Source of the DNA: Polytrichum commune
Taxonomy: Eukaryota > Streptophyta > Polytrichopsida > Polytrichales > Polytrichaceae
Assembly (NCBI GenBank): GCA_950295325.1
Contig: OX485808.1
Coordinates: 18,496,527 to 18,560,526, forward strand
DNA: 64,000 nucleotides
Reading direction: 5' to 3'
A model generated the notes under the pieces. It was not told where the DNA came from. It worked only from the letters and a program-made list of their open reading frames with translations, and made no database searches. Of this stretch, positions 1-12,603 are shown piece by piece. Both the position numbers and the translations under genes were made by a program. Position 1 is the stretch's first letter; each line of letters begins with the position of its first letter.

Positions 1-195
1 AGGTAGTTTGAGCAAGTGTAAAGTGGGCCTTGCTCAAAGGGGGACCGAACGGTATCAACCACATGAGAATTTATGACAAGGTAAAGAATGGTTGACAACC
101 CACCGGCTTGGGATCTTTTCACAAGAGCTCAAACTCTTAACATTTTCTAATTACATCCGTGAGGTAACTCAAGATCGTGCTCAAAAATTGTTAGC

Positions 196-244
196 CATTC
201 TAGACTCTATACCCACCATAATCAAGTGGGTAGAGTCTAGAATG
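196..244. repeat. Short inverted repeat (hairpin)
   Basis: Bases 196-216 and 226-244 are inverted copies around a 9-base spacer. They match except for two extra bases in the left arm. The arms contain TCTAGA. It lies directly before the R1 fragment and may be part of an element end. Confidence 0.6.
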
Positions 245-530
245 ACCTATATGATCATTAAAAAGGAAGGAAAATGTTCACTTTTACAATGAATAAGATA
301 TTCATATTGATACGAGCTCCAAAAATTTATGAGAAAAATGGTTGTGATTCTTATACTAAGAGAAGTAGGTGTAGAGCTCAAGGTGTCCGTTTTAGGTTCA
401 CTTTCCTTAAGCATTGTAAGCCAAATGAGACGTTCACGCTCTCATATTGAAAGCTCAAGTATGTTCCATCCACTGAATAGACAAAGGCCCGGTCATGGGC
501 ATTGTAATATATGCCCTTCCCACATCTATT

Positions 531-694
531 GGTGGGTATAGCCAATGGATGGCTCCCATCAGCAAGAGGCACTTTCTCATTCTCTTTTAGCCAACAATTG
601 GATGTAACGTAGTCGGATTATGACCGTTCGTCAACTAAAAATGAACAAAAAATCGTCCTTCACTGGTGGAAACCATCCATTGACTATGCCCACC
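531..694. repeat. Inverted repeat, possible MITE remnant
   Basis: Bases 531-552 and 673-694 are inverted copies of a 22-base sequence with two mismatches, about 120 bp apart. Both arms contain CCATCCATTG on one strand. The size and arrangement fit a small foldback element or MITE, but no target-site duplication was identified. Confidence 0.45.
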
Positions 695-2420
695 ACTAAA
701 GTGTGGACGAAACATCAGGCCTCAACATCGAACCCCGATGTTTGGAACTCCCTCGTTGCCACGGCCTCTTGATTTTATACAGTCAGCCTTGTTGCTCCCC
801 CCCCCCCCCCCTCAAATGAAAAGACTCTTTCCTTTTGAGCTCTCAACCTTTATAGTGTAATCAAAGAAGGGCCTTCATATCCATTCAATGCACATCCTTC
901 CTTGGTCCATATCCGCTCCGAATTCAACGCTCGTGAGTCATGATTTTCTTGGGGTGTCAATCATTTGAAGGTAGTAAAAAGTGCGTGATCCTTCATCTCT
1001 CATCCCCTCTCTCTCTCTCACACACAACACACACCAATGGCCACTCCCGCTTTTCTCTCCTTTCTCGAATGCATGTCGTTGTAGGCTCCATGGTGTAGAT
1101 ATATATGTATATGTGCCTTTGGTCACGGCACAAGATACTCTGCCTTTCTTTTCCCATTCTCAAGACTCATAGGATCGATACTCTTCCCTTTTCCTTCTTG
1201 ACTGGACTCGATCGATCGCTTTTGGAGAGTTGCATAGACTAATTCACCACAAGTCAGTGAGCTACAAGTGGAATTTAATCCGAGGAGTTCATGACCAGGC
1301 ACTCAGTTATGATCCCAATAATAACACATGGAGCAGGAGTTCATTGTCTCTTTGAACAGGTGTGCTAATGTGTCCGTGCTAAAGTTTACGGTGTCATTAG
1401 AGCTCTATATAGCCTCTCTTTCAGTGCACTTCACACACCCTTTATGGCCCTAACCACCGATGGAGATAGAATTTGGCGAATTCCGTCAATGCCTTGCTTC
1501 GGATCCGAGATTGAGACTATTTTATGTTCTCTTGTTTTGCCGTAGCTTCTTCAAATTTGTTTTTCTGGAATTTTCGAATGACAATGCTCAAAGTTTTTAA
1601 ACAAAGATACGTGTTTGAATGGATGATGAAGCATGCTTGAGCTTTACATATAGAGTTACTAGAACTAGTGCATCTTTTATCCTCGTGTTGATTGACTTGA
1701 ATAATTGAATCAATATACATTGTCAACCACATACAGCTTTTGACGTTGTTCCTTGGCGTTTGGAGGTGGGGTCCCTTCTGTATGTGGGATGTTGGAATTT
1801 GTTAGTGTAACTCCTTTGTTTTTGGCTTGCCCTCTTGGCATTCGCCCTTGGAGGACATTGGGCGTTAACGCCACTCATGCATGCATGCCTTGTGTTAGTT
1901 GTGACATCTTAGGTAGCTTGTTGCTCATAGAGTCATTGATTAGGCAAACGGCAAGGTAGGAAGAAGAAACTAGCAAACTAATTTCTATTCGAATGTAATA
2001 AAAGATCACTGAAGTAGGAAAAAAAATATGAAGAATAAGTGTAAAAGTTCCTTTGAAATATAGAACACAACATGCACCAAGGTGACATGTCCCTTGAAAC
2101 ACAAACCTCATTGGCATTGGTGTTGTAAACACAAGTCAATATTTGACATGTTGAAATGGAAAAGATTTTGCATTGGTCGTTCAAGACCAACTTCAAGGCT
2201 TTTGATGTCGACTAGTGTGGAGAAACCTTCAACCATGATGCATGTCAGTCGTGTGTTCACGAGAGGAATGTGAACTAGATGGTAGGATAAAATATAGGGT
2301 TCTTTCTCATTTCTTTACACATCATGTTGTGTTTCATTCACTCTATGAGCTCTTTGTCGTTCCTGGAGGAATGAAGGCATGGACGATTGAATATGTAACC
2401 AGACCAATGTTGCCATGCAT

Positions 2421-3144
2421 CTAGCATGGTCGATGCCAATAGATTTGAAACATGGATCCAAAATCTTTACAACACTCCACACAATACACCTTTATTACAC
2501 CCAAATTTTTTTGGTCCAAAGACCTCAAGTGCCATTGGTGATATTCCAAAGTTATTAATTTCAGATCTTTCCCGAGTGCCTCTTTGGTCAGCAAGTATCT
2601 AGCCATAAGCTTGGCAATCACCAAAGTGGACTTGAGGTTAGATGCACATGTCTCATTGCTCTCACCACTAACTATGGAACCAACAAGTGGAGGCAATGGC
2701 TGGTCAAAGTCATCAAGAGGGGTAAGATCTTGGATTTCGGCCTCCTCTACTATGTATTCTAGAGTTGGTTGGGAGATATAAACAAAATCTAGGCCAACCA
2801 CACACATGTGCTTTTTGGTTTCAAGGTTGGGATTAGCTAGTGGCATAACATGTACATCCAAAAAAAACTCTATTGAGCCCCTCAAGCTTGCAATCAATCG
2901 TGCATCTACTCTCTATATCAAAGAATTGAAAGGGCCAATCAATAATACGAATACCCTCAAGAAGTGGTTCGAGTTTTGGATATGTATTGCCCTCAACACA
3001 CTTGCAAGATCCAATATGTTTTGGACTAGCATAGGCATCACCAAGTGAAAAACAATGTACAACTTCAAAGACTTTGAAAACATGGTCTTTGACCAACAAC
3101 CTCACTAGAACCGAGTACCTCAAGTTGCAATTGGTAACACTCAT
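2421..3144 (-). pseudogene. Degenerate open frame, probably transposon-derived
   Basis: Two overlapping open frames on the - strand, 3144-2833 and 2897-2421, appear to be one coding stretch broken by a frameshift near 2,880. The downstream part reads 158 residues and ends with a cysteine-containing segment (YCVECCKDFG) that suggests a zinc-binding site. I do not recognise the family. The frameshift, absence of introns and repeat-rich surroundings favour a decayed transposon protein over a host gene. Confidence 0.3.
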
Positions 3145-3199
3145 ACGAATGCCTCCCGCTAACGTTGCCCCCCTCTTTTATGTTGACAATGCTCGGGGT

Positions 3200-4159
3200 T
3201 GCACTCATTGTTAAAAGTATGAACCCAAGTGGGTGCACAAAAAGGGTTTTAATTATGCTTAGGGGTTACAACTATGCATAAGGTATGGGTATCATTTATT
3301 CTAGCTTTGTAAATATACTAGGCATATTATTCATATACTCCTAGTTGTATTTCTACCTTTAGGCTCATAGTCAATTATGATGACGTGGATGATCTACAAG
3401 AGGTTGAAATGAACATTTCATCCTCTGTACAAGTTGAATGGTAATCCCACATTGTCCAAGGATTGGCTCACTAGAATCAAGTATGGTATGTTGTATGTCA
3501 AACCATCTAGAGTTGAGAATAATGATTACTCATTGAAATTGAGATGTATCATTTGTCTCTCAAGCATTAGCTGAGGAAGTGAAGAAGAAATGGATTAAAA
3601 AAAGCAAATCGGCTAAAACATTGACCATCAATACTTGGTATTTGGGAAGGGTCTATAGGACATGCCGCAAAATTGGCAATATGTGGATTAAGTATTTATA
3701 ACTAATTGACCTCTAGAATTGGCCTTCCAATATGGAAACAAGGTTATGTTGATATCAAACTAAGAATGGGTCAATGTGGACCTACAATTTGACAAGTCAT
3801 TTGATGGTAGAGTTATAAATTATCATTGCATTGGCTACAATGACTTATATTGTAGAAACAAATTTGTATGAGTTATATCCAATGGATGAACGAGTGTTCA
3901 AAGATTTCATCAATGAAAAATAAATGTGTCCTGCTAAGAATATGTTAGCTATATTTTCCACATGATATTTCCGGTGTACACATATGATTGAAGTCTAATA
4001 TATAATTTATTTATTTCTCACTTGTTCATGTATTTGAGGGGATTTCTTAGCTACATATTATATGTATATCATTTTTAAGAAGGGGAAACTCTTGTATATT
4101 GGGGGTATTTATTTTAGGGTCATGCATGCACGTGGTTCCCATTTCTAACAATGAGTGCA
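3200..4159. mobile_element. Candidate element bounded by inverted ends
   Basis: Bases 3200-3216 and 4142-4159 are inverted copies of TGCACTCATTGTTA plus a few more bases, one of them mismatched. They enclose about 960 bp. The interior has only broken frames, for example near 3,560-3,700. This looks like a non-autonomous DNA transposon, but flanking duplications are not clear. Confidence 0.35.
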
Positions 4160-5820
4160 CCCTTGTGCGACAATGCTCCCAAAAACATGTGAGAAATCAC
4201 AACATGAATTCAAAACCCTACTCATATACCAAGCGAGCAAAAAACCGAAAGTAGGACGATGAAGCTTGAGATGGGTGCACTTGAGGAGCGCGACTATGCA
4301 CATGCGCCTACTATCCATCCTTCATCATCAACCATCAACATTCATTTCACCAGGTTTTGCAAGATGTGGGAGTTTACACAAACATAAAAACTTCAAAGAG
4401 CTCCCGCAAATCCTAACTGGGAACTCACAAAGCCAAACATAATGTGCAAAGCCGTTGTGAGCCCATCTAACTCGACAAATGACATCCAACTACCAAGAGA
4501 CATCTACGAGGTGTCATCCAATGGTGCTCATCCATAGTCTGGGCCCTAATATATATTATTATAATCACCCCCCCTACCGTACCCTATGATATGTCAGTCT
4601 AAAAACTTCTCTAACATGATCAATTTGTAAACGCCTTGATTTCTTTATACCGTGGAGTTCAATATATAACTTGAGCTTTATTACAAAGACACATTCATAT
4701 AAATTGTAGCTTGCAGCTTTAAATCGGACCCTATATTTGTTCTCACTTAGTTTTCTAAAATATGGTAGTAACCCCCCCCCCCTGGCAGGTGTATACTATG
4801 TATGCTAATGCCTCAAATAATGCCCCTTCTTAAACTCACATTAATTTATACGTAGTATGAAGAGTCCACCCCCTGGGTTTGCATGACAATCTAACATGAC
4901 CTCGCACTACGAGAATCATGTGGTTTTATCATTGTTTCTTTTCCACTATATGGTCATAAAATGTATGAGTGAAAACTCGCCACCCTCATGCATCATAGAA
5001 CCATCTAAGTGGAAGGAAACCTTAAAATAAGACCTCCTTGGTGCCATATGATCATGTTGAATGTCACAATGATGTCAAATTATTGTCGGACCATCTCGGA
5101 AATGAATGAACGATGGAACATAACCTTGCACCCACGACAATTGCGTGGCTTTGTCATTGGCTCTCTCTTGTCCATTGGATGGTTATAAAACTATGCATGT
5201 GGATTTTCGAATCTAGCATCCTCATAGATCATGATAACCAGTTAATCGTCATCATGATAATGGGCGAGGAACAAAACCTCGGTGCAAGTGGCCGCGTTGA
5301 ATGTCACAATGATGTTGTTTTCTGGCTTCGCATTTGCTTATTAAAAATGGGTACGATGACACAATGATGAACGTCTACGTGGTGCCCATCAAGGTAAAGA
5401 AATGTAAGATAGGGAGAATAATATAGGGAAGAGTACTACTTGAGTCCAAAGTGGGGGAGGAGGAGGATGATGATGATGATGCAAATAACAATGCTATGCT
5501 TGACTATAAGAACTACTCCTCGAGCCATCTTGAGACTCTCATAGCAACCTTTTGAATCTGTAGAAGAAGAAGGAGGTGATACATCACATTATTCAGATTC
5601 ATAATATCGTTTTGTGGGACTGACAATATACCACATAATATTCTCCACATTTTTCACATTCAATATGAATATGGAGAATATTTAGTGGAATACTATCAAT
5701 CCCATAGAACGTTGTTACGAATTTGAATAATGTTATGTAGTTCAAGGTGGATCTTTTAGAAAAAGTAGAGTTCTCAACCACTTTGGCTACGTTTGTCGGG
5801 ATTAGGTTACATGATTACCA
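4160..5820. other. Gene-free stretch
   Basis: No supported gene. A C run lies near 4,771-4,781 and a small GAT/GAG microsatellite near 5,455-5,482. The open frames are short and unlike any family I know. Confidence 0.5.
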
Positions 5821-5824
5821 CCGA

Positions 5825-6050
5825 TGAACGGGGAGAACCCGACCGCTAGTTACAGATGAATTGGTTGAGTTTGAGAAACAACTGGTTGAAATTCAAGTTT
5901 TCAGGAAGACTACCCATCATTTTAGAGGAATCTATGGAACACAATCCAAATTAGCAAAGAAAACCAAAAGATCATAACGTGTAACAAATTGGACTTGGAA
6001 ACACTAGGAATTTAACCGGTTATGCCCAACAATCTCCCCGGACATTGATT
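5825..6050 (+). mobile_element. LINE coding fragment
   Basis: The segment beginning GGGGAGAACCCGACCGCTAG is a diverged copy of a piece of the LINE at 52,565-52,660, where the reading is close to PLVTNELVEF. Another copy lies at 10,652-10,870. The 5,825 and 10,652 copies share sequence past the point where the large LINE diverges, including a stretch ending in CCGGTTATGCCCA or similar. This is a dispersed LINE remnant. Confidence 0.5.
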
Positions 6051-6683
6051 ACCCCTAGAACCTCGATGGGAACATAGTACCCGTTCATTTATGTGGGACT
6101 ACTCACTCTATGGGTCCAAGTATCTCTAATGAGATGTTCCGCATAATGCATGGCTTCTCCCGTGAGACCCATATTCATGTTGAATAATGGTTTGGAGGTT
6201 TCATATAACTCTGACTTGTAGTGACATTTATGGAGGACCATAGTTAGAGATGGTTCAGTCTCACACAATCTAATAATATTATGAAGGTCAATACGTCATG
6301 TTATATATATTTATCTAATTTTTTTTAAAAATGGATTATGATCCCCACATTATTTTTTCTATGTTTTGCATATTTTCTATGTGCATATATTTGTAAGCAT
6401 CTTTTGATCCAAGGGTATCTATTGGATATAGATTGTAGTTGGTGTTGAGCTTCACTCAAGAAGTCCTCAAGTTTGAGTCGATCCTCAACAATGTTGGCAC
6501 TTTGAAGATTCCCAAGATGATATTTGGAAGAAACCAACTAGAACCTAGTTAAATTTTTGTGTACACGAACAATGGTGAACCAAACTATGGATGTCAATAA
6601 TAGTATGAAGTTGACTCAAGCAATGAAGCAATCAAAATAAGAATGGAATCCCTCGTGTGATCTTGGAGAGCTTGAATCTCCTT

Positions 6684-7320
6684 TTATTTTGATTGGAATC
6701 CTAATTCAAGGGCTCCCATGGCAACCTCAACCTCAACCAAATTTCTCTTACAATCCACCATATTGAATTTCATCCCAATGAAGTTCTTTGCTTGGGTCTT
6801 TTCAAGTTCTTCTAGGTGACTCACCTTAGCATCTGCCCTCTTCAATAAGTCACGTACAACTACACTAACTTTTGTCACCATGTCTAGGATATCAAGAGAA
6901 ACAAGTTGGAAGGTTGTGTAATTGTAGTGACCATTCAAGAAGTGGTTTCTTAAATAGAGGATTGACCTCTCCTCCTAGTAGTGGCCCTCTTGCACTAACC
7001 TTTGACAATATTCCCCCCAAAGATTGATTTTTTTTGGTTTGTTTTTTCTTACTTTTTTCCTCGCTCCTCAGTTTTTCTTGAGTTGTGGACTTGGTTGCCT
7101 TAGCCCAATTAACCTCAACATTCTTTGTTTGAGCTATATAACCTTGAACAACCCAAGGTTGGAAGTCATTGTTTGTGATGTGAGACATATCATAAATTTG
7201 CCAACATAATCTAACTAAATCTTTTAAGGTTTTTGGATGTAGTTTTTCATTTGTAGTTTTATACCTCCCTACTACACCAAAAACCTCCACAATATTTGAG
7301 TTTGCGATATGAGGATCCAA
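6684..7320 (-). pseudogene. Degenerate lysine-rich open frame, unknown
   Basis: Two - strand frames, 7320-6892 (142 residues) and 6938-6684 (84 residues), overlap and probably formed one frame before a shift near 6,910. The first has a lysine/glutamine-rich patch (KSKKKQTKK) followed by a glycine-rich piece. The second is helical and coiled-coil-like (HLEELEKTQAKNF). I recognise no family. Broken frame and surroundings suggest a relic of a transposon structural protein. Confidence 0.3.
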
Positions 7321-7329
7321 CTCATATGC

Positions 7330-8760
7330 TCATATTTGGGTTTCACACCACTATCATGAAGCACGTGACATTTACAAAGCAATCATAGTTTGCATTTTAT
7401 AGTCAATTAGTTTCCCAATGGGGAAACTTAGTGGAGAAATCCAAAGCCCTCTTGGGCCTTGAAGGTTTCTTAAGTTTTCCCATTTTGTATACGGTAAAAG
7501 CTCCTACATATTCCTAGAATGCTTGAAATGACAAGCATTGTCAAGTGAAGTCGGTACATCAACTAAACAAACCCACGACAACCGACATAGAACAAACTGT
7601 AACAAAAGGAGCAGTACAAAACAAGCACACAAAACACCAAGGTCCAAGAGACAATGTGAAGGACTGCTCCGTGAGAGTAGAAGGAAGACGGCCCTATCCT
7701 TGGAATCGGGATGTGTCACTACCTTTCAAAGTCGGAAATCAATTGCGCGCCCTTCTACGCCTCTCTAACACTCATCCAAGTGTTTAATTTGAAAGTTCAC
7801 TCCTGCCTAAGCCTTGGATTGCCATGTCAACACCCGTCAACACTTTTCCATTGCTTTTCCTTTTGAAAGAAGTCACCAAAAGTGGGCAGGTGCCTAGGTA
7901 CGCGACTCCCATATTATACACAGGGGGCATTGGCATTAAGACGGCTCAGAGGACAACTTTTGTAAAAATTATATAAAATTATACAAAAATAAAATGACCA
8001 AAAAGTTGGGTGAAGACCAAATTAAATAAAACGAAATGTAGAAAAAGTTGGGTTGCATATTTATTATAAAAAAAAACTCCACAACATATACAAAGAATTG
8101 AAACACCTATTTTTTTAAACCTACACCTATGCATAATTTCAAAAGATTCACACGAGCAGTTGCCTCCAAATAAAATCAAAAGTTGTAGAAAAAGATTTAT
8201 TTACAATAAAAAAATCTTCAATTTTCATTTAAAAAACCCAAAAAGTTGGGTAGTTTGGCCTATGATACACGTATTAAAAGAACTTATATAATTAGGTTCT
8301 TGATGCAATTATATGCTTCAAGGAATATTCATTTCCTTTATATAATTACATTGTTGGATTCCTTGGTAAAAGGGCTAGAAGAGTTTTCTACATCAAAACA
8401 AATCATATCACCCGAGATTGGACTAAAATGCAATATAAATGATTACAATCAGGTCCATATAACATGGGAATTGTGTACCCGGGGCTGGGTGTGGGTTGTT
8501 TTAGTGTGAACAAACCCAAGTGTGCAACAATACAACTTTCAAATTGTTCATAACAAAAGCGGCACTTCTAGATTAACACGTTGTAAGCTCATTGTGGTGT
8601 GAAATGTATGGGCTCACATGCCACACCACTAATTTCCTGAAGTGCTACTGTTTAAGAATCTGCATTGAAGAGATAAATCTCAGCTGTGTTGTATCAGTGT
8701 TGTACATATACCTTGTTGTCTTCTGAGATTGACGGTCTTAAAAGTTAGATGTCAACTTCT
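7330..8760. other. Gene-free stretch
   Basis: No supported gene. The sequence near 7,960-8,245 is A-rich and repeats the motif AAAAAGTTGGGT three times at irregular spacing. Confidence 0.45.
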
Positions 8761-8768
8761 CTCACGAC

Positions 8769-9017
8769 CAACTACACTCTTTTGTCTAATTAGTGTGGGC
8801 CACATTAATTCCCAATTACCCACACTATTTTTTAAATTCTAATTTGAACTGGCCCACTATAATTTCATGTGCGAAAAAATAGTGTTGGGTTTTTTTGTCT
8901 GCATATTTGGAAGAGAAATCAAGCTAAGGCAAGTACTGTAAAATTAATGTGGGCCACACCAAGTTCCAACCTACATGAATTTCCCACCCACGCTAATTAG
9001 ACAAACCATTGTAGTTG
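8769..9017. mobile_element. MITE-like element with inverted ends
   Basis: Bases 8769-8799 and 8987-9017 are inverted copies sharing TTTGTCTAATTAGYGTGGG. They enclose about 190 bp. An internal copy of GTGGGCCACA recurs at both ends in opposite orientation. The total size near 250 bp, AT-rich centre and paired ends fit a MITE. No clear target duplication was found. Confidence 0.55.
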
Positions 9018-9044
9018 TCAAGTTTCTTGGAACTCCTCTTTAAC

Positions 9045-9215
9045 AAAGCCATGCGGGTGTTAAGTGGCTCGTTTTTCTTGTTCTCCATCTTCTATTGATC
9101 AGCTTTACCTCTTGAAGTTTTGTGTTACCGTACATTAGCAAAAGTATGACGAAACATTCACATAAATAAAATCGAAAATCAAACCTCCCTTTGATTAGTT
9201 TTGGTTAACATGTTA
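9045..9215 (+). repeat. Dispersed repeat, second copy at 22555-22720
   Basis: The block containing TTGTTCTCCATCTTCTATTG is repeated at 22,585-22,604. Similarity extends over about 170 bp, including GATGAAACATYAA and a shared tail. This shows a repeat family distinct from the R1 core but sometimes joined to it. Confidence 0.55.
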
Positions 9216-9219
9216 CAAT

Positions 9220-10640
9220 GAGATTGGACTATATGCCCATAATACATTAACCCTCGTAGTTACAATACCACTTAAAGAGAGACACAAACATGACTTTGAC
9301 ATCCTATAACTTTTGCATAACAACTTCAATTTTGAAACTTAAAACTGAAAAGTTATACACAGTTCCTGACCAGATGAGACAATTTCCGAACCAATCCAAA
9401 GTGCAAGATGTGTGTGTGGAGTTGGGGGTGCCCACAATTGGGCCACATAGGTAGCTTAGATATTTGTCTTGCCCCATGACAAACCCATCTCATCACATTG
9501 TGTATACAATACCGCTCTACATGGGCCTACCTATTCTCATTTTGTGAGGGATCCGGCCTCACAAAGTGACATGGTAGAAAAGCGCACATTGTACTAAAGG
9601 AGACCTATATATGTGACAAGGACGGGATGGTCCTATCTTTAAGTTATACCTATGTTTATGGAGTGTCCTGAGTGGCCCACAATATGATGAATTGTAAGTT
9701 ACCACCAATATGCATGTGGTCACGTTGCAAGCATATGAGTCCTTGGGTAATTGACATGTGTCACTAGAGAGTTGTTCTACATTATTGGAAAGTCTATAAA
9801 TCGATTGTGCCGGTGGTGGATTTGTACTATATTTCTGGTGATGCAATATGATTGTTTAAGGACCCATATGTCGGTGTTGTCACCTTGTTGAAGCGTATTT
9901 TGGTACGTGACCATGTTGTGTGCACTTTCAAGTTCTAACGCCACGTATGATTTTGATTGTTGGATCAAATTGGAAATTTGTTACCAACATGTTGAAATGT
10001 TTAGTTTTGGAACTGGAATCGAGATGCAACAGTTGTAGGAGGTCAATTTCATATTTCTATTTCAATTTCAGTTTTAGAAGTTACATGGGCCTTCCCAATT
10101 GTATTCAATGTTGAACCTAGAATGATGATTATATTTTTAGCACGTAGTCTGATCTCATTATAACACACTGGTTTGGGCCCATGTTGTCCCGCCTTGGTGC
10201 ACGCCCTATGCATATAATTTAATGTCCCAAACCATCCTTGCACCTTTTGCTCAACATGCCACAAGTGGCAGCTGATAAATTTGGACCTTTAGAATAGTAA
10301 ATACGCCAACATATGCATGTAGTATATTGTATAATAGACACCATTTTGATGTTCATTATTAACTTCTAGAGTCCGAGATGTCCTATTTGGATGTTGACAT
10401 GCACAAAAACAAACACATATCTCCACTTTAAACTAACTTCTCATAAGCGATCTTATCATAAGTGAGTGTTGGAACAAACTTTTGAAACCACGATTTACGT
10501 TAGCATTTTGTTATCTTTAGAATATATCTTCATAAAATATGTATGACGTACACAATAATGATAAATGATAAATACCACTATCTATAATGAAATGAACTCT
10601 CACATAGAAGTTGCCACTTGGAAAGTACATCATCAAACAA
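9220..10640. other. Gene-free stretch
   Basis: No supported gene, RNA or clear repeat boundary. All open frames are short and without recognisable motifs. Confidence 0.45.
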
Positions 10641-10651
10641 TCCCAAACTAT

Positions 10652-10870
10652 GTCCGGGAAGAACTGGCGATTAGTTACAGATGAACCGGTTGAGTTTGAG
10701 AAATAACTGGTTGAAGTTGGAGACTTCCGGAGAATTAGCAATCGTTTTAGAGGAATCTATAGAAGAATATACCTCAAATGAATAAAGCAGAACTGAATGA
10801 TGTCAACCTGTAATTGGCTGGATTTAGAATCACTAGGATCTTGACCGACTATGCCCAAAAACTTCCCAAG
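10652..10870 (+). mobile_element. LINE coding fragment
   Basis: This diverged copy of the 5,825-6,050 LINE fragment contains GCGATTAGTTACAGATGAAC, and its first part matches 52,565-52,640 in the large LINE. It is followed by a G run at about 10,932-10,948. Confidence 0.5.
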
Positions 10871-11444
10871 CACTAATCCCAAATTGACATACATATAGGT
10901 CTTTGATAAATACCTTCTACTTGCAATGTGTGGGGGAGGGGGGGGGGGTCATTATACACTAAGTGCTATAAGTGGTAATATTTGGAAGTTACATGTTTGA
11001 AGTTAGTGTTGGTAAGGATATGAAAAAAAATTAACACTGATAAAAGGAGAAATCTAGCATATTTTCTAACACTAATTGTCAAAAATTGAAAATTAGTGTT
11101 GAGCAGGGTAGGGTGGTAACAACATTAAATATAATCAAACACTAAATATCTTATTTAGTGTACCTACTTGGGAAATGTGGCACGAGGTGAAGTTAAAATT
11201 TTGTTTCCGCTACCTCAATATAGTTGATTACACCAATTAGAGATATGCCCCCCCATGTAGTCAAGTGTAGGTCTTTGGATAAGGGGAGCTTGGAGGCATG
11301 ATGACTCAATCCTCCAAGCCAACTATTCACTCACCCAATTTGTCATGAACATGCCTTCATACATACAAATTATGGCATGGCTTTACAAAACAAAGTCATG
11401 AAGGCTGCACTTTGAACCCCTAGAAGCACACTACCCATGCGACC

Positions 11445-12600
11445 CACAATAATTAAGCCTATTCCCCACTACTTAATTAAATGAAGGCCTTCATATAAAG
11501 AGGAATTGTAGCAATTACTGACCTAGTGGCAAGCCAACAACATATGAAGCCACCCACCCACCAACCCAACATAGTCATTGTAAGTCTTTTGTGTAGAAAC
11601 ACAAACCCTGGCACAATTTCATAAAGTCAAATATTGAAGGTTTACATACGAACCCATTTGAAGAAGGCATGTACAAGAGCGACATTAATGTTCCATTTTT
11701 CCTGCTACCCCTAGTGGAATCCACACGAATTAGGCATATACCCCATTACCTTATCAAGTGGAGCCTTTCAAATAAGGAGGAGGTTTAGCAGTTACTGACC
11801 TAGTGACATGCCGACAACGGCTAAACCCACCCACCCACCAATCCAACCTAGTCATTATGAGTTCTCTACACAAGAACACAAAACTTGGCACAATTTTAGA
11901 AAATGAAATACCCAAGGTTCGCTTATAAACCCATTGAATTTACTAACTAGCCGGTTGAAGAAGGCCCGTACCAAGGTGACTACAACGCCACGTTTCCAAC
12001 ACTAAGCCTAGTGCAATCCACACTAATTAGGCATATAATACTCCACCACCTAATCAAATGGAGGCCTTCGCATAAAGAAGAGGCAGGCCAGCGATGGATG
12101 AACCCACCCACCCATCAACCCAAACTAGTCACTGTAAGTCGTCTCCATAGAAAAACAAACTTGGCACAATTTCATAGGACAAAATACCCAAGGTTTGCCT
12201 ATAAACCCATTGAATTTACTAACTAGCCGATTGAAGAAGGCCCGTACCAAGGTGACTACAACGTCCTGTTTCCAACACTAAGCCTAGTGCAATCCACACT
12301 AATAAGGCATATAATACTCCACTACCTAATCAAATGGAGGCCTTCACATAAGGAGGAGGCTAACCTAGTGGCAAGCCGGCGATGGATGAACCCACCCACC
12401 CACCCAACCTATAGTCACTATAAGTCGTCTCCATAGAAAAACAAACTTTGGCACAACTTCATAGAATGAAATACCCGAGGTTCGCCATCGCATCTTCTCG
12501 CGGCACATACCAAGGTGACAAAAGCGTCCCGTTTCCAACACTATCCCTAGTGTGGTCCACACTAATTAGGCATATGCCCCACTAGCTAATCAAGTGGAGG
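11445..12600. repeat. Tandem array, five units of about 263-297 bp
   Basis: Unit starts are marked by CACACTAATTAGGCATA or close variants at 11,445, 11,722, 12,019, 12,295 and 12,558, so the periods are 277, 297, 276 and 263 bp. Each unit carries in order a YCAARTGGAGGCCTT block, a run of CCCACC repeats, and a block near AACAAACTTGGCACAA. The last unit is truncated where the GC-rich NPH3 upstream region begins. The third and fourth units are most alike, which suggests recent local amplification. Confidence 0.85.
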
Positions 12601-12603
12601 GCC

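Larger units (their letters stand above)
1..2420. other. Gene-free repeat-rich stretch
   Basis: I see no coding exon here. The short open frames lack family resemblance. Bases about 241-350 match the 3' half of the dispersed R1 element (see 31261-31650). There is a run of 15 or more C near 797-812 and a CT/CA-rich patch near 1005-1035. Two inverted repeats inside this stretch are listed separately. Confidence 0.5.

Noticed and set aside
11445-12600. CRISPR array
   Set aside because: The units are about 280 bp, repeated along nearly their whole length, without short direct repeats and unique spacers, and the DNA is from a plant nucleus.
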